Origin: JBBRVW01 sp038246545
Lineage (GTDB): Bacteria; Actinomycetota; Actinomycetes; JACCUZ01
NCBI GenBank assembly: GCA_038246545.1
Contig: JBBRVW010000001.1
Location: forward strand, 173,112 to 237,111
Direction: 5' to 3'
DNA: 64,000 nucleotides
The position numbers and the translations under genes were made by a program. Position 1 is the stretch's first letter. The number at the start of each line of letters is the position of its first letter. Shown one piece after another: positions 42,504 to 50,910 of the stretch. The notes under the pieces are model-generated. The model ran no database searches and was not told the origin of the DNA. It saw nothing but the letters and a program-made list of their open reading frames with translations.

Positions 42504-43759
42504 CGCGGGACGACCAGCGCCACGGCCTCGCGCACGAGCCGCCGCGCCAGCGCCACTCCCTCGTCGGCCTCCAGGCCGGGCAGGTCGCCGACCCGCAGGG
42601 TCTCGCCGTCGAGCAATGAGCGGACCGCCTTGGCTGCGCCCACAGGCAGCCGCACCGTCCGGTCGTGCAGCCGCAGGACGAGATCGTCACCGTCGAGGGC
42701 GACGGTGTGCCGCAGGTGCCGACGGACCCGCAGCACGGTGTCGGCGTCCAGGGCCGCGAGCGCAGCCGCCTGGGCCAGCGGCGCCACCGGCTCCGGCCGG
42801 TTGGTGCCCACCAGGGAGGCCCCGAGCCGGTCCGCGACGTCGGCCGCGGTGATCGACCGGAGCCGCTCGGCCAGAGCAGCGACCGTCGCGGTGACGTCGG
42901 CCTCGACGGCCGCGGGGTCGCCGAGATCGACACCCATCGGCAGCGAGCGCCGCAGCGCCTCGTCGTCGGCGGCCAGCGCGAGCATTGCCTCGAGGACGTG
43001 CTGCCGGGTCACCGGGTGGACCCCTACCGTCAAGTGACAGGTGACGTCACCGAGGGCCTCGGCCGCGTGCAGCCAGCCGCGTGGCAGGTAGAGCGCGTCC
43101 CCGGGGCGGAGGACCTCGTCGATGACGGGTTCCTGCGCGGCACGGGCCTCGACCTCGGCCCGACGCCCCTCCCACGGTTGGTCCCGCATCGGGGCGTGCA
43201 GCACCGGCTCGTGGATCCGCCAGCGCTTCTCGCCGGCGATCTGCAGGACGAACACGTCGTGCACGTCGTAGTGCGCCGAGAAGCCCTGCGACGAGCTCGG
43301 GGTGACGTAGGCGTTGACCTGCACGGGGTGACCCAGCTCGGTCGTCAGGTCGGACGCGAAGTCCGCGACCGGGCCCCAGGTGCGGTGCAGCCCCTGGAAG
43401 ACCACGGTGTGCCCGTCGGCGAACAGCTCCAGCACCCGGTCGTCGGCGACCTGGTCGGCGACCAGGGCGCCGGTGCCGCCCGACCGGGTGTACCGCGACG
43501 GCGGTGTCACCAGGCCGTTCCTTGCCAGCCGGAGGAACGGTGTGCGCAGCGCCCGCCGGGAGAGCAGCTCGTCGACCGCGGCCAACGAGAACAGGTCGTC
43601 GAACCCGGTGCGGCCGTCAGCGGCCAGGTCCGCGACCCGGGACAGCAACGGCCCCCGCGACCAGACATCGTGCGCGAACGTGTCCGGGTCGACGCCGACG
43701 CAACGCCGCAGGGCGGGTCGGGAGGCACTGCCTCCCGACCCGCCCGCGGAGTCGTACAT
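42500..43759 (-). CDS. JmjC/cupin-4 2-oxoglutarate-Fe(II) oxygenase
   Basis: 419 aa from ATG 43759. The double-stranded beta-helix core (about 110-245) shows the Fe(II) triad: HYDVHD near residue 161-163 (H-x-D) and a distal His in LPRGWLHAAEAL near 228. QIAGEKRWRIHEP carries the usual Lys/Arg for 2-oxoglutarate. The N-terminus (DPDTFAHDVWSRGPLLSR) and C-terminal helical/winged part (about 255-419) match the cupin-4 class of RoxA/YcfD and MINA53, which hydroxylate residues in ribosomal proteins. Here the 75-aa ADGG-repeat peptide gene lies 21 bp upstream in the same operon and is the obvious candidate substrate (inference). Confidence 0.9.
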   Translation of the reverse strand: MYDSAGGSGGSASRPALRRCVGVDPDTFAHDVWSRGPLLSRVADLAADGRTGFDDLFSLAAVDELLSRRALRTPFLRLARNGLVTPPSRYTRSGGTGALVADQVADDRVLELFADGHTVVFQGLHRTWGPVADFASDLTTELGHPVQVNAYVTPSSSQGFSAHYDVHDVFVLQIAGEKRWRIHEPVLHAPMRDQPWEGRRAEVEARAAQEPVIDEVLRPGDALYLPRGWLHAAEALGDVTCHLTVGVHPVTRQHVLEAMLALAADDEALRRSLPMGVDLGDPAAVEADVTATVAALAERLRSITAADVADRLGASLVGTNRPEPVAPLAQAAALAALDADTVLRVRRHLRHTVALDGDDLVLRLHDRTVRLPVGAAKAVRSLLDGETLRVGDLPGLEADEGVALARRLVREAVALVVPR

Positions 43760-43780
43760 CGCGCTCAGCGGAGGCCCGTC

Positions 43781-44008
43781 TCAGGCCGTGCCGTCGGCAC
43801 CGCCGTCAGCACCCTTGTCACCGGCACCGCCGTCCGCTCCGCCGTCGGCACCCTTGTCACCGCCGCCGCCGTCGGCACCGCCGTCGGCACCGCCGTCCGC
43901 GCCTCCGTCCGCGCCTCCGTCGGCGCCACCGTCCGCGCCTGCGCCGCCGGCACCGCCGTCGGCCGGGCCGTGCTCCTGCGGGGTCGTGGTCTCGTCGTCG
44001 AGAGCCAT
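43781..44008 (-). CDS. 75-aa ADGG-repeat peptide, candidate substrate of the JmjC enzyme
   Basis: From ATG 44008, preceded by GGGAGGA at ideal spacing. Residues 1-15 (MALDDETTTPQEHGP) are ordinary and could be a leader. The rest is almost only Ala, Asp and Gly: tetrapeptide ADGG is repeated from residue 16 to 74, interrupted by two GDKGADGG units near 50 and 63. There are 15 Asp, two Lys, one His and no Cys, so it is strongly acidic and probably disordered. No signal peptide or TM helix. First cistron of a three-gene operon with the JmjC oxygenase and the ferredoxin-like protein. It does not match RTX repeats (GGxGxD nonapeptides). Function unknown. Confidence 0.8.
   Translation of the reverse strand: MALDDETTTPQEHGPADGGAGGAGADGGADGGADGGADGGADGGADGGGGDKGADGGADGGAGDKGADGGADGTA
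43787..43963 (-). repeat. 12-bp tandem repeats coding for ADGG units
   Basis: The coding strand repeats GCx-GAC-GGx-GGx about eleven times, some copies back to back. Third positions vary (C/G), so the array has drifted at the DNA level while the peptide pattern is kept. This argues that the amino-acid repeat is under selection. Copy-number variation among strains would be expected. Confidence 0.75.
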
Positions 44009-44108
44009 CCGTGTCCTCCCTCTCGGTCGAACGTCCACGCCCGGCCGTCCGGGCGCAATCCCGTCCTACCCGACGGCCACTCCCGAAACCAGGGCGTGAC
44101 GCCCTCGG

Positions 44109-45482
44109 TCAGCCTGCGGCGAGGTGCCCGAGCAGGTCCTGCCGGGTCAGGACGCCGGCCGGCTTGCCGTCCTCGTGCACGAGGACGGCGTCGGAGCCGA
44201 CGAGCGCCGCGGTCGCCGCACCCACGGGCTCGCCCGAGCCCACGATCGGCAGCGGCGCCGACATGTGCCGCTCGAGGGCGTCGGCGAGGTGCGCCTTGCC
44301 GGAGAACAGCAGGTCGAGCAGCTCCTTCTCGCTGACCGACCCCACCACCTCGCCGGCCGTCACCGGCGGCTCCGCCTTGACCACCGGCATCTGCGAGACG
44401 CTGTACTCGCGCAGGATGTCGATGGCCTCGCGGACCGTCTCGTACGGGTGCACGTGCACCAGCGTCGGCACCTCGGGGCCCTTGCTGGCGAGCACGTCGC
44501 CGACCGTGGTGCCGGCCGAGGCGTCGCCGTCGAGGAAGCCGTAGTCGGCCATCCAGTCGTCGTTGAATATCTTGCCGAGGTAGCCGCGACCGCCGTCCGG
44601 CAGCAGCACCACAACGATGTCGTCCGCGGTGAGCCGCTCGGCCACCTGCAGCGCCGCGACGACCGCCATCCCGCACGAGCCGCCGACGAGCAGGCCCTCC
44701 TCGCGGGCCAGCCGCCGGGTCATGTGGAACGAGTCTCGGTCCGACACTGCGACGATCTCGTCGGTCACCGACCGGTCGTACGCCGCGGGCCAGAAGTCCT
44801 CGCCGACGCCCTCGACGAGGTACGGGCGGCCGGTGCCCCCGGAGTAGACGGAGCCCTCGGGGTCGGCGCCGGCGACCTGGACCTTGCCGTCGCTGACCTC
44901 CTTGAGGAACCGCCCGGTGCCGCTGATCGTGCCGCCGGTCCCCACGCCGGTGACGAAGTGCGTGACGCGCCCGTCGGTCTGCTCCCAGATCTCCGGGCCG
45001 GTGGTCTCGTAGTGCGACCGGGGGTTGTTCGGGTTGGAGTACTGGTCCGGCTTCCAGGCGCCGTCGATCTCGCGGACCAGCCGGTCGCTCACCGAGTAGT
45101 AGGAGCGGGGGTCCTCCGGCGACACCGCGGTGGGGCAGACCTCGACGCGGGCGCCGTACGCCGTGAGGACGTTGATCTTGTCCTGGCTCACCTTGTCGGG
45201 GAGCACGAACACGCACTGGTAGCCGCGCTGCTGGGCCACCAGGGCCAGGCCGATCCCGGTGTTGCCGGAGGTGGGCTCGACGATCGTGCCGCCCGGCTTC
45301 AGCTCCCCGGACTCCTCGGCGGCGTCGACCATCCGCACGGCGATCCGGTCCTTCACGGACCCGCCCGGGTTGAGGTACTCGACCTTGGCGAGCACCGTGG
45401 CCGGGACGTCCCGGGCGACGGACTTCAACCTGACCAGCGGGGTGTTGCCGACCAGGTCGACCATGGATTCGTAGACCTGCAT
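44109..45482 (-). CDS. cystathionine beta-synthase
   Basis: 457 aa from ATG 45482; TACGCT lies 7 nt upstream (leaderless). Fold-type II PLP enzyme: VGNTPLVRLKS, Schiff-base Lys44 in NPGGSVKDRIAVRM, the phosphate/sulfide loop PTSGNTGIGLAL and GVGTGGTISGTGRFLKE. A C-terminal tandem of CBS domains follows (about 335-457), with VREAIDILREYSVSQMPVV and HEDGKPAGVLTRQDLL. The CBS pair separates it from O-acetylserine sulfhydrylase and suggests control by a nucleotide ligand such as SAM or AMP. It makes cystathionine from homocysteine and serine. Divergent from the MBL gene. Confidence 0.94.
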   Translation of the reverse strand: MQVYESMVDLVGNTPLVRLKSVARDVPATVLAKVEYLNPGGSVKDRIAVRMVDAAEESGELKPGGTIVEPTSGNTGIGLALVAQQRGYQCVFVLPDKVSQDKINVLTAYGARVEVCPTAVSPEDPRSYYSVSDRLVREIDGAWKPDQYSNPNNPRSHYETTGPEIWEQTDGRVTHFVTGVGTGGTISGTGRFLKEVSDGKVQVAGADPEGSVYSGGTGRPYLVEGVGEDFWPAAYDRSVTDEIVAVSDRDSFHMTRRLAREEGLLVGGSCGMAVVAALQVAERLTADDIVVVLLPDGGRGYLGKIFNDDWMADYGFLDGDASAGTTVGDVLASKGPEVPTLVHVHPYETVREAIDILREYSVSQMPVVKAEPPVTAGEVVGSVSEKELLDLLFSGKAHLADALERHMSAPLPIVGSGEPVGAATAALVGSDAVLVHEDGKPAGVLTRQDLLGHLAAG

Positions 45483-45489
45483 GGGGAGG

Positions 45490-45550
45490 AGCGTAGGGCG
45501 TGACATCACGGCGCCGGACCCGGCGGGGTCCGTCACGCGTCCGCTAGATT
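45490..45550. promoter_or_regulatory. divergent leaderless promoters of cystathionine beta-synthase and the MBL gene
   Basis: Minus strand TACGCT (45495-45490) precedes the CBS-gene ATG by 7 nt. Plus strand TAGATT (45545-45550) precedes the MBL GTG by 7 nt. Neither start has a Shine-Dalgarno. The intergenic space is 75 bp. Confidence 0.5.
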
Positions 45551-45557
45551 CGCGGGC

Positions 45558-46268
45558 GTGTCCCGCCCTCCTGCCGTGCAGCTCGCGCCCGGCGTCTGGC
45601 GCATCCCCACGGCTCCGCGGGACCTGATCAACTCCTTCGCACTGGTCGAGGACGACGGCCAGGTCACGCTGGTGGACGCCGGGCTCAAGCGGGCGACCAA
45701 GGCGGTGGTCGCCGGTCTCGCGCACCTGGGGGCGGGTCCGTCGGACGTGACCCGGATCCTCGTCACGCACGCGCACCCCGACCACGTCGGCGGGCTGGCC
45801 GGACTACGCGGCCGGACCGGGGCCACGGTCGCCGTCCACGAGCGGGACGCGGCCTACGTGCGCGAGGGCCGCGGTCCGGTGCTCGACCGCGGGACGCTCG
45901 GCGGCCGGCTGTTCCGCCGCAACGGCCGGTCGGCACCCACACCGGTCGACGACGAGCTCTCCGACGGGCAGCTGCTCGACGTCGCCGGTGGCGTGCGGGT
46001 CGTCCACACGCCGGGGCACACCCCGGGCCACGTCGCGCTCCTGCACGAGCCGAGCCGGGTGCTCATCACCGGCGACTCGATCTTCAACGTCTTCTCCCGG
46101 ATGCGCTGGCCGCTCGCGTCGTTCTGCACCGACGTCGCGCTCACCCGGCAGACCGCCGACCGGCTCGGCGAGCTCGACTACGACGTCGCGGCGTTCACCC
46201 ACGGCCCCGAGATCCGCGACGGCGCCCGCGAGGCGGTCCGTGGTTTCCTCGCCGCGCGGAGAGGCTGA
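45558..46268 (+). CDS. MBL-fold metallo-hydrolase
   Basis: 236 aa from GTG 45558. Metal ligands: HAHPDHVGG near residue 73, VHTPGHTPGHVAL near 152, LITGDSIFN near 170, and the final His in FTHGPEIRDGA near 214. The pattern is that of glyoxalase-II/lactonase-type enzymes with a dinuclear zinc site. FALVEDDGQVTLVDAGLKRA at the start is the usual first beta-sheet. The substrate is not deducible; hydrolysis of a thioester, lactone or phosphoester is possible. Followed 5 bp later by the SGNH gene on the same strand. Confidence 0.9.
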   Translation: MSRPPAVQLAPGVWRIPTAPRDLINSFALVEDDGQVTLVDAGLKRATKAVVAGLAHLGAGPSDVTRILVTHAHPDHVGGLAGLRGRTGATVAVHERDAAYVREGRGPVLDRGTLGGRLFRRNGRSAPTPVDDELSDGQLLDVAGGVRVVHTPGHTPGHVALLHEPSRVLITGDSIFNVFSRMRWPLASFCTDVALTRQTADRLGELDYDVAAFTHGPEIRDGAREAVRGFLAARRG

Positions 46269-46273
46269 GGCGA

Positions 46274-47305
46274 GTGGTCACCAAGGCACGGGTCGCCCGG
46301 CGGATCGCCATGGCCGCGGCGTACGGCGGCGGCGGGCTCGGCCTGCTCTCGGCCGGCGCGTTCGGCCTGATCCGGGCCGAGGCGGCCCTGGCCCGGCGCG
46401 CCATCGGCGAGCCCTCCGGCACCCCGCCCAACACCGACGGGCGGTACGGCGGCCACCACGGCGGCGAGCCGCTGCGGATGGTCGTCCTGGGCGACTCCAG
46501 CGCGTGCGGGCTCGGCGTCGAGGCACCGCACCAGACCCCCGGCGCGATGCTGGCCTCCGGGATCGCCGAGTGCGCCGACCGGCCGGTCGACGTCACCGTG
46601 GTGGCGGTCGTAGGCGCACAGAGCAGTCACCTGTCCGGCCAGGTGGAGCAGATCGCCCACACCGCGCCCGACGTAGCGATGATCATGATCGGTGCCAACG
46701 ACGTCACCCACCGGGTCCGGCCGCCCACGGCCGTGCGCCACCTGGACCACGCCGTCCGGCGGCTCCGCGACCTCGGGGCCGAGGTCGTCGTCGGCACCTG
46801 TCCCGACCTCGGCAGCGTCGAGCCGGTACCGCAGCCGTTGCGCTGGATCGCGCGGCGGGCCAGCCGCCAGCTCGCCGCGGCCCAGACCATCGCCGTCGTC
46901 GAGGCCGGCGGTCGCACCGTGTCCCTCGGCGACGTCCTCGGGCCGGAGTTCGCGGCGTCGCCCTCGGAGATGTTCGGTCCGGACCGGTTCCACCCGTCGG
47001 TCGCCGGCTACGCGAGCGCGGCGGCCGTGATGCTGCCCTCGATGTGCGCGGCCCTGGGGCTGTGGTTCGGGGGCGACCGGGAGCTCGCCCCCGACCTGGG
47101 GCGCGGAGAGGGCGTCCGGCCGATCTCGCTGGCCGCGGCCGAGGCGGCCGACGTCCCCGGCACGGAGGTGGCCGCGGCCCAGGTCGGCGGCCGCGACCGT
47201 GGCCCGCGGGGGCGGTGGGCGCTGCTCCGGCACCGCGACGGTGCCGACAACCCGGAGGCGGGCCAGCTGATCGCCACCGCCGAGGAGGACGCCCCGCCGC
47301 GCTAG
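46274..47305 (+). CDS. SGNH/GDSL-family hydrolase
   Basis: 343 aa from GTG 46274. An N-terminal hydrophobic segment (about 10-35, AMAAAYGGGGLGLLSAGAFG) suggests membrane anchoring or export. The catalytic domain (about 65-260) has block I LRMVVLGDSSACGLG (Ser near 73), block III MIMIGANDVTH and block V DRFHPSVAGY with the Asp/His pair. Esterase or acyl-transfer activity is expected. A C-terminal tail (about 265-343) is Arg/Ala/Gly-rich and probably disordered. Spaced 5 bp after the MBL gene, so they are co-transcribed. Confidence 0.9.
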   Translation: MVTKARVARRIAMAAAYGGGGLGLLSAGAFGLIRAEAALARRAIGEPSGTPPNTDGRYGGHHGGEPLRMVVLGDSSACGLGVEAPHQTPGAMLASGIAECADRPVDVTVVAVVGAQSSHLSGQVEQIAHTAPDVAMIMIGANDVTHRVRPPTAVRHLDHAVRRLRDLGAEVVVGTCPDLGSVEPVPQPLRWIARRASRQLAAAQTIAVVEAGGRTVSLGDVLGPEFAASPSEMFGPDRFHPSVAGYASAAAVMLPSMCAALGLWFGGDRELAPDLGRGEGVRPISLAAAEAADVPGTEVAAAQVGGRDRGPRGRWALLRHRDGADNPEAGQLIATAEEDAPPR

Positions 47306-47314
47306 CGGCAGGGC

Positions 47315-47320
47315 TAGGCT
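47315..47320 (+). promoter_or_regulatory. -10 hexamer TAGGCT of the GcvT-like/FAD-oxidase operon, leaderless type
   Basis: TAGGCT ends 6 nt before GTG 47327, and no Shine-Dalgarno lies between. The site is immediately after the SGNH stop, so the next two genes have their own promoter. Confidence 0.5.
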
Positions 47321-47326
47321 GACTCG

Positions 47327-48526
47327 GTGATCAGTAGGACACCGTTCTACCCGAGGCTGAACGAGCTCAACGAGTCGCAGCTGTGGACGCACTGGGCGGG
47401 TTATCTGTCCGCGCTGCAGTACGGCCCGTCGCCCAAGCACGAGTACTTCGCGGTGCGCAACTCCGCCGGCCTGTTCGACACCTCCCCCCTGCACAAGTAC
47501 TGGATCCGCGGCCGGGACGCCGAGGCGTTCCTGGCCGGAGTCCTGACGAGGGACATCCGCAGCTGCCGTCCCGGGCGAGCCCACTACACGGTGTGGTGCG
47601 ACGACGCGGGGTACGTCATCGAGGACGGCGTGGTGTTCCGACACTCCGACACCGAGTTCCTGCTCACCGCCGCCGCACCGAACCTCGGCTACTTCAGCGA
47701 CCTCGTCGGTCGGCTCGACGTCTCGATCGAGGAGGTCACCGGCGCCTACGGCATGCTCGCGGTCCAGGGGCCGCGCTCCCGCGAGATCCTGGCGCGGCTG
47801 GCACCCGAGGTGGCCGAGATCCCGTACTTCGGCCACACCCAGGCCAAGATCGGCCCCGCACCGGTGACGATCTCGAGAACCGGCTACACCGGCGACCTCG
47901 GCTACGAGGTCATGGTCGCGGCCGACGACGCCGTAGGAGTGCTCGACGACGTCCTCGATGCCGGTTCGGGTCGCGGCGTCCGGCCCTTCGGCGAGAAGGC
48001 GCTGCTGATGCTGCGGATCGAGGCCGGGTTGGCGTTGATGAACGTGGAGTTCTCCTCCAGCCGGCTGGCCTTCACCGACCACGGGCGGGTGACGCCCAAG
48101 GAGCTCGGCTTCGGCTGGATGCTGCGCGGGCTCGACGACGAGTCCCGGCCGTTCGTCGGCCGGCGAGCGATCCGGCGCGAGCTCGCCGAGAAGACCTCGC
48201 GCTGGGCGAGCGTGGGTCTGTGGATCGACTGGCAGGCGTACGACCGGCTGTATGCGGACGCCGGCCTGATCCCGCCGAAGGACGAGCACCCGCTCGGCTA
48301 CGAATCGATGCTGTACGACGACGACGGTGGTCGGATCGGCTACGCCACCAGCCTGATGTACTCCCCGGTCCTGCAGCGCCACATCGCGATGGCGCGGGTG
48401 CACCCGGCGCACGCCGCCAAGGGTTCGTGGGTCAACGTCGAGATCACGATCCACCACGAGTACCGGACGGTCCCCGCGGAGGTCGACCGGCTGCCCCTGT
48501 TCGCACCCGAGCGGAAGACGGCGTGA
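47327..48526 (+). CDS. GcvT-like aminomethyltransferase family protein
   Basis: 399 aa from GTG 47327. Tetrahydrofolate-binding GcvT fold: SAGLFDTSPLHKYWIRGRDA, VLTRDIRSCRPGRAHYTVWC, GYVIEDGVVFRHSDTEFLLT, GAYGMLAVQGPRSREILARL and GYTGDLGYEVMV, then FGEKALLMLRIEAGLALMNV. Length and layout resemble stand-alone demethylase-type GcvT homologues (dimethylglycine/sarcosine oxidase folate domains) rather than the glycine-cleavage T protein; no gcvH or gcvP is nearby. The downstream FAD oxidoreductase begins 4 bp later, so oxidation of an N-methyl or amino compound with transfer of the C1 unit to folate is plausible (inference). Confidence 0.87.
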   Translation: MISRTPFYPRLNELNESQLWTHWAGYLSALQYGPSPKHEYFAVRNSAGLFDTSPLHKYWIRGRDAEAFLAGVLTRDIRSCRPGRAHYTVWCDDAGYVIEDGVVFRHSDTEFLLTAAAPNLGYFSDLVGRLDVSIEEVTGAYGMLAVQGPRSREILARLAPEVAEIPYFGHTQAKIGPAPVTISRTGYTGDLGYEVMVAADDAVGVLDDVLDAGSGRGVRPFGEKALLMLRIEAGLALMNVEFSSSRLAFTDHGRVTPKELGFGWMLRGLDDESRPFVGRRAIRRELAEKTSRWASVGLWIDWQAYDRLYADAGLIPPKDEHPLGYESMLYDDDGGRIGYATSLMYSPVLQRHIAMARVHPAHAAKGSWVNVEITIHHEYRTVPAEVDRLPLFAPERKTA

Positions 48527-48530
48527 CGCG

Positions 48531-50126
48531 ATGACCACAGCACGGACCTTCGACGCCATCGTCGTCGGCGGTGGGCACAACGGGCTCGTCAACGGCGCGT
48601 ACCTGGCGAAGGCCGGACTGCGCACGGTGATCCTGGAGCAGCGGCACCTGGTCGGCGGTGCCGCGATCACCGAGGAGCTGCATCCCGGCTTCCACTTCAC
48701 GACGTTCTCCTACGCCCTGAGCCTGCTGCGGCCCGACATCGTCCACGAGCTGGAGCTGGTGAAGCACGGCTTCCTGCCGTTGCTGATGCCGTCGTCCTTC
48801 GCACCGATGGAGAACGGCGACTACCTGCTGCTGACCCAGGACCATGCGCAGAACGCCAAGGAGATCGCGCGGCACTCGCCGCACGACGCCGACGCCATGG
48901 AGCGCTTCGAGCACGACATGGCACGGGTGTGCCAGCTGGTGAAGCCGTTGCTCGACCGGGCGCCGCCGAACATCTTCGGCTCGTCCCCCGAGGACCTGGC
49001 CGAGGTCGCCCAGCTGGCGGCGCACCTGCGGGGCGCCGAGCCGAAGGTGGTCCACGACCTCGTCCGGCTGCTGACGGGGAGTGCCGCGGACTTCCTCGAC
49101 GACTACTTCGAGAGCGACATCGTCAAGGCGAGCATCGCGTCCTCGTCGATCATCGGCACCAAGATCGGCCCGATGTCACAGGGCTCTGGCCTGGTGCTGC
49201 TCTACCACAAGGTCGGTGAGCACGACGGCAGCTTCGGCTCCTGGGCGTTCCACAAGGGCGGCAACGGAGGGTTCACGCAGGTCCTGGCCCGGGCCGCGCA
49301 GGCGTACGGTGCGCAGATCCTGCTCGACTCGCCGGTCGACTCGGTGATCACGTCGAACGGCCGCGCGACCGGCGTCGCGCTGCGCGACGGCACCGAGCTG
49401 TCGGCGCCCGTCGTGGTCAGCGCCCTCGACCCGCGGCGCACGTTCACCGAGCTCGTGGACCCGCGCGAGCTGCCCAGCGACCTGGTCGAGAGCATCGACC
49501 GGTTCCGCTTCCAGGGCACCTCCGCCAAGGTCAACTTCGCGCTCGACAGCCTGCCGACCTTCCCGGCACTGGCCGGCCGGAGCGACCACTTCGGCGGGTT
49601 CGTCAACATCGGACCGTCGATCACCTATCTCGAGCGCGCCTACGACGACGCCAAGTACGGCTGGTACAGCTCGCGGCCGTTCATCGACGGCGCGGTGCAG
49701 TCGGTGGTGGATCCTGACATGGCCCCGCCCGGCAAGCACGTCATGTCCTGCTTCATCCAGTACGCGCCCTACCACCTCAAGGACGGCGACTGGGACGCCG
49801 AGCGGACCAAGTTCGCGGACACGGTCCAGCGCACGATCGAGGAGTTCTTCCCCGGGTTCGGCGACCTGGTGCTGCACCGGGAGGTCGTGACACCGCTGGA
49901 CATCGAGCGGGTCACGGGGCTCTCGGAGGGCAACATCTTCGCCGGCGAGTTCTTCGCGCCGCAGATGTACTTCTTCCGGCCGGCCCCCGGGTGGAGCCGG
50001 TACCGCACGCCGATCGACGGCTACTACCAGTGCGGCTCCGGGACCCACCCCGGCGGCTGCGTGATGGGGGCCCCGGGAAAGCTCGCCAGCCAGGCTGTCC
50101 TCACCGACCTCGCCGCCACCCGCTGA
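48531..50126 (+). CDS. FAD-dependent oxidoreductase (phytoene-dehydrogenase/PYROXD2-like)
   Basis: 531 aa from ATG 48531. N-terminal dinucleotide-binding motif FDAIVVGGGHNGLVNGAYLAKAG, then LEQRHLVGGAAITEELHPGF. The body matches PYROXD2-type proteins: LVLLYHKVGEHDGSFGSWAF, GGNGGFTQVLARAAQAYGA and the C-terminal FAD segment GYYQCGSGTHPGGCVMGAPG. Members are annotated as carotenoid-desaturase-like, but few have known substrates. Spaced 4 bp after the GcvT-like gene in one operon; no carotenoid genes are present. A polar amino acid importer is encoded next door on the other strand. Confidence 0.88.
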   Translation: MTTARTFDAIVVGGGHNGLVNGAYLAKAGLRTVILEQRHLVGGAAITEELHPGFHFTTFSYALSLLRPDIVHELELVKHGFLPLLMPSSFAPMENGDYLLLTQDHAQNAKEIARHSPHDADAMERFEHDMARVCQLVKPLLDRAPPNIFGSSPEDLAEVAQLAAHLRGAEPKVVHDLVRLLTGSAADFLDDYFESDIVKASIASSSIIGTKIGPMSQGSGLVLLYHKVGEHDGSFGSWAFHKGGNGGFTQVLARAAQAYGAQILLDSPVDSVITSNGRATGVALRDGTELSAPVVVSALDPRRTFTELVDPRELPSDLVESIDRFRFQGTSAKVNFALDSLPTFPALAGRSDHFGGFVNIGPSITYLERAYDDAKYGWYSSRPFIDGAVQSVVDPDMAPPGKHVMSCFIQYAPYHLKDGDWDAERTKFADTVQRTIEEFFPGFGDLVLHREVVTPLDIERVTGLSEGNIFAGEFFAPQMYFFRPAPGWSRYRTPIDGYYQCGSGTHPGGCVMGAPGKLASQAVLTDLAATR

Positions 50127-50148
50127 CGCCCGACGCTGACGGCCGGGG

Positions 50149-50910
50149 CTAGAGGACGGCGTCGAGGAAGGTCCGGGTCTCGGCGCACCGGGCGCTGCCG
50201 AAGATCTCGGCCGGCGTGCCCTCCTCGAGGATCACTCCCTCGTGGAAGAAGACCATCCGGTCGGCGACCTCGCGGGCGAAGCCCATCTCGTGCGTGACCA
50301 CCATCATCGGCATGTGCAGCTCGGTGGCCAGCGACTTCATCACCGCGAGCACCTCGCCCGTGAGCTCGGGGTCGAGGGCAGACGTCGGCTCGTCGAAGAG
50401 CATCACCTGCGGCTCCATCGCGAGGGCCCGCGCGATGGCCACCCGCTGCTGCTGGCCACCGGACAGCCGGATGGGGTGCTCGTCCGCCTTGTCCGACAGG
50501 CCGACCTGCTCGAGCAGCCCCATGGCGCGCACCCGGAGCTCCTTGCCGGAGAGCCCCTTGACCAGCTGCGGCGCGACCGCGACGTTGTCGAGGACGGTCA
50601 TGTGCGGGAACAGGTTGAACTGCTGGAACACCATGCCGACCTGCAGCCGCAGCTGCCTGATCTGGGCCCGCTTGCGGCGGGTCCGGTAGCCGCCCGACAG
50701 CCGCGTGCCGGCGACCTCGATCGTCCCCTCGGTCGGATCCTCGAGGAAGTTCACGCACCGCAGCAGCGTGGACTTGCCCGACCCTGAGCGGCCGAAGATC
50801 ACCACCACCTCACCCTGGCGCAGCTCCATGTCGATACCTCTGAGCACGTCGAGGCGGCCGAACCGCTTGTGCAGGCCCTCGACCCGGACGATCACGTCGC
50901 GTTCGTTCAC
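50149..50910 (-). CDS. polar amino acid ABC transporter ATP-binding protein
   Basis: 253 aa from GTG 50910, overlapping the permease stop as GTGA. Walker A FGRSGSGKSTLLRCVN near residue 38, signature IRLSGGQQQRVAIARALA near 145, Walker B VMLFDEPTSALDPELTGEV and the H-loop VVTHEMGFAREVADRMVFF. QFNLFPHMTVLDNV and the Q-loop region are typical of GlnQ/HisP-type importers. Last gene of the three-gene operon SBP-permease-ATPase. It energises uptake of an amino acid or related compound. Confidence 0.95.
   Translation of the reverse strand: MNERDVIVRVEGLHKRFGRLDVLRGIDMELRQGEVVVIFGRSGSGKSTLLRCVNFLEDPTEGTIEVAGTRLSGGYRTRRKRAQIRQLRLQVGMVFQQFNLFPHMTVLDNVAVAPQLVKGLSGKELRVRAMGLLEQVGLSDKADEHPIRLSGGQQQRVAIARALAMEPQVMLFDEPTSALDPELTGEVLAVMKSLATELHMPMMVVTHEMGFAREVADRMVFFHEGVILEEGTPAEIFGSARCAETRTFLDAVL

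Noticed and set aside
43787..43963. CRISPR-like array suggested by the regular short repeats
   Set aside because: The units are 12 bp, contiguous and in-frame coding (ADGG); there are no spacers and no cas genes.
43781..44008. RTX-type calcium-binding repeats
   Set aside because: RTX repeats are GGxGxDxUx nonapeptides; here the period is four residues (ADGG) and there is no hydrophobic position or secretion signal.
46178..48700. An 840-codon minus-strand frame opposite the SGNH and GcvT-like genes
   Set aside because: Composition and lack of motifs show it is a shadow of the plus-strand genes, which have recognisable catalytic residues.
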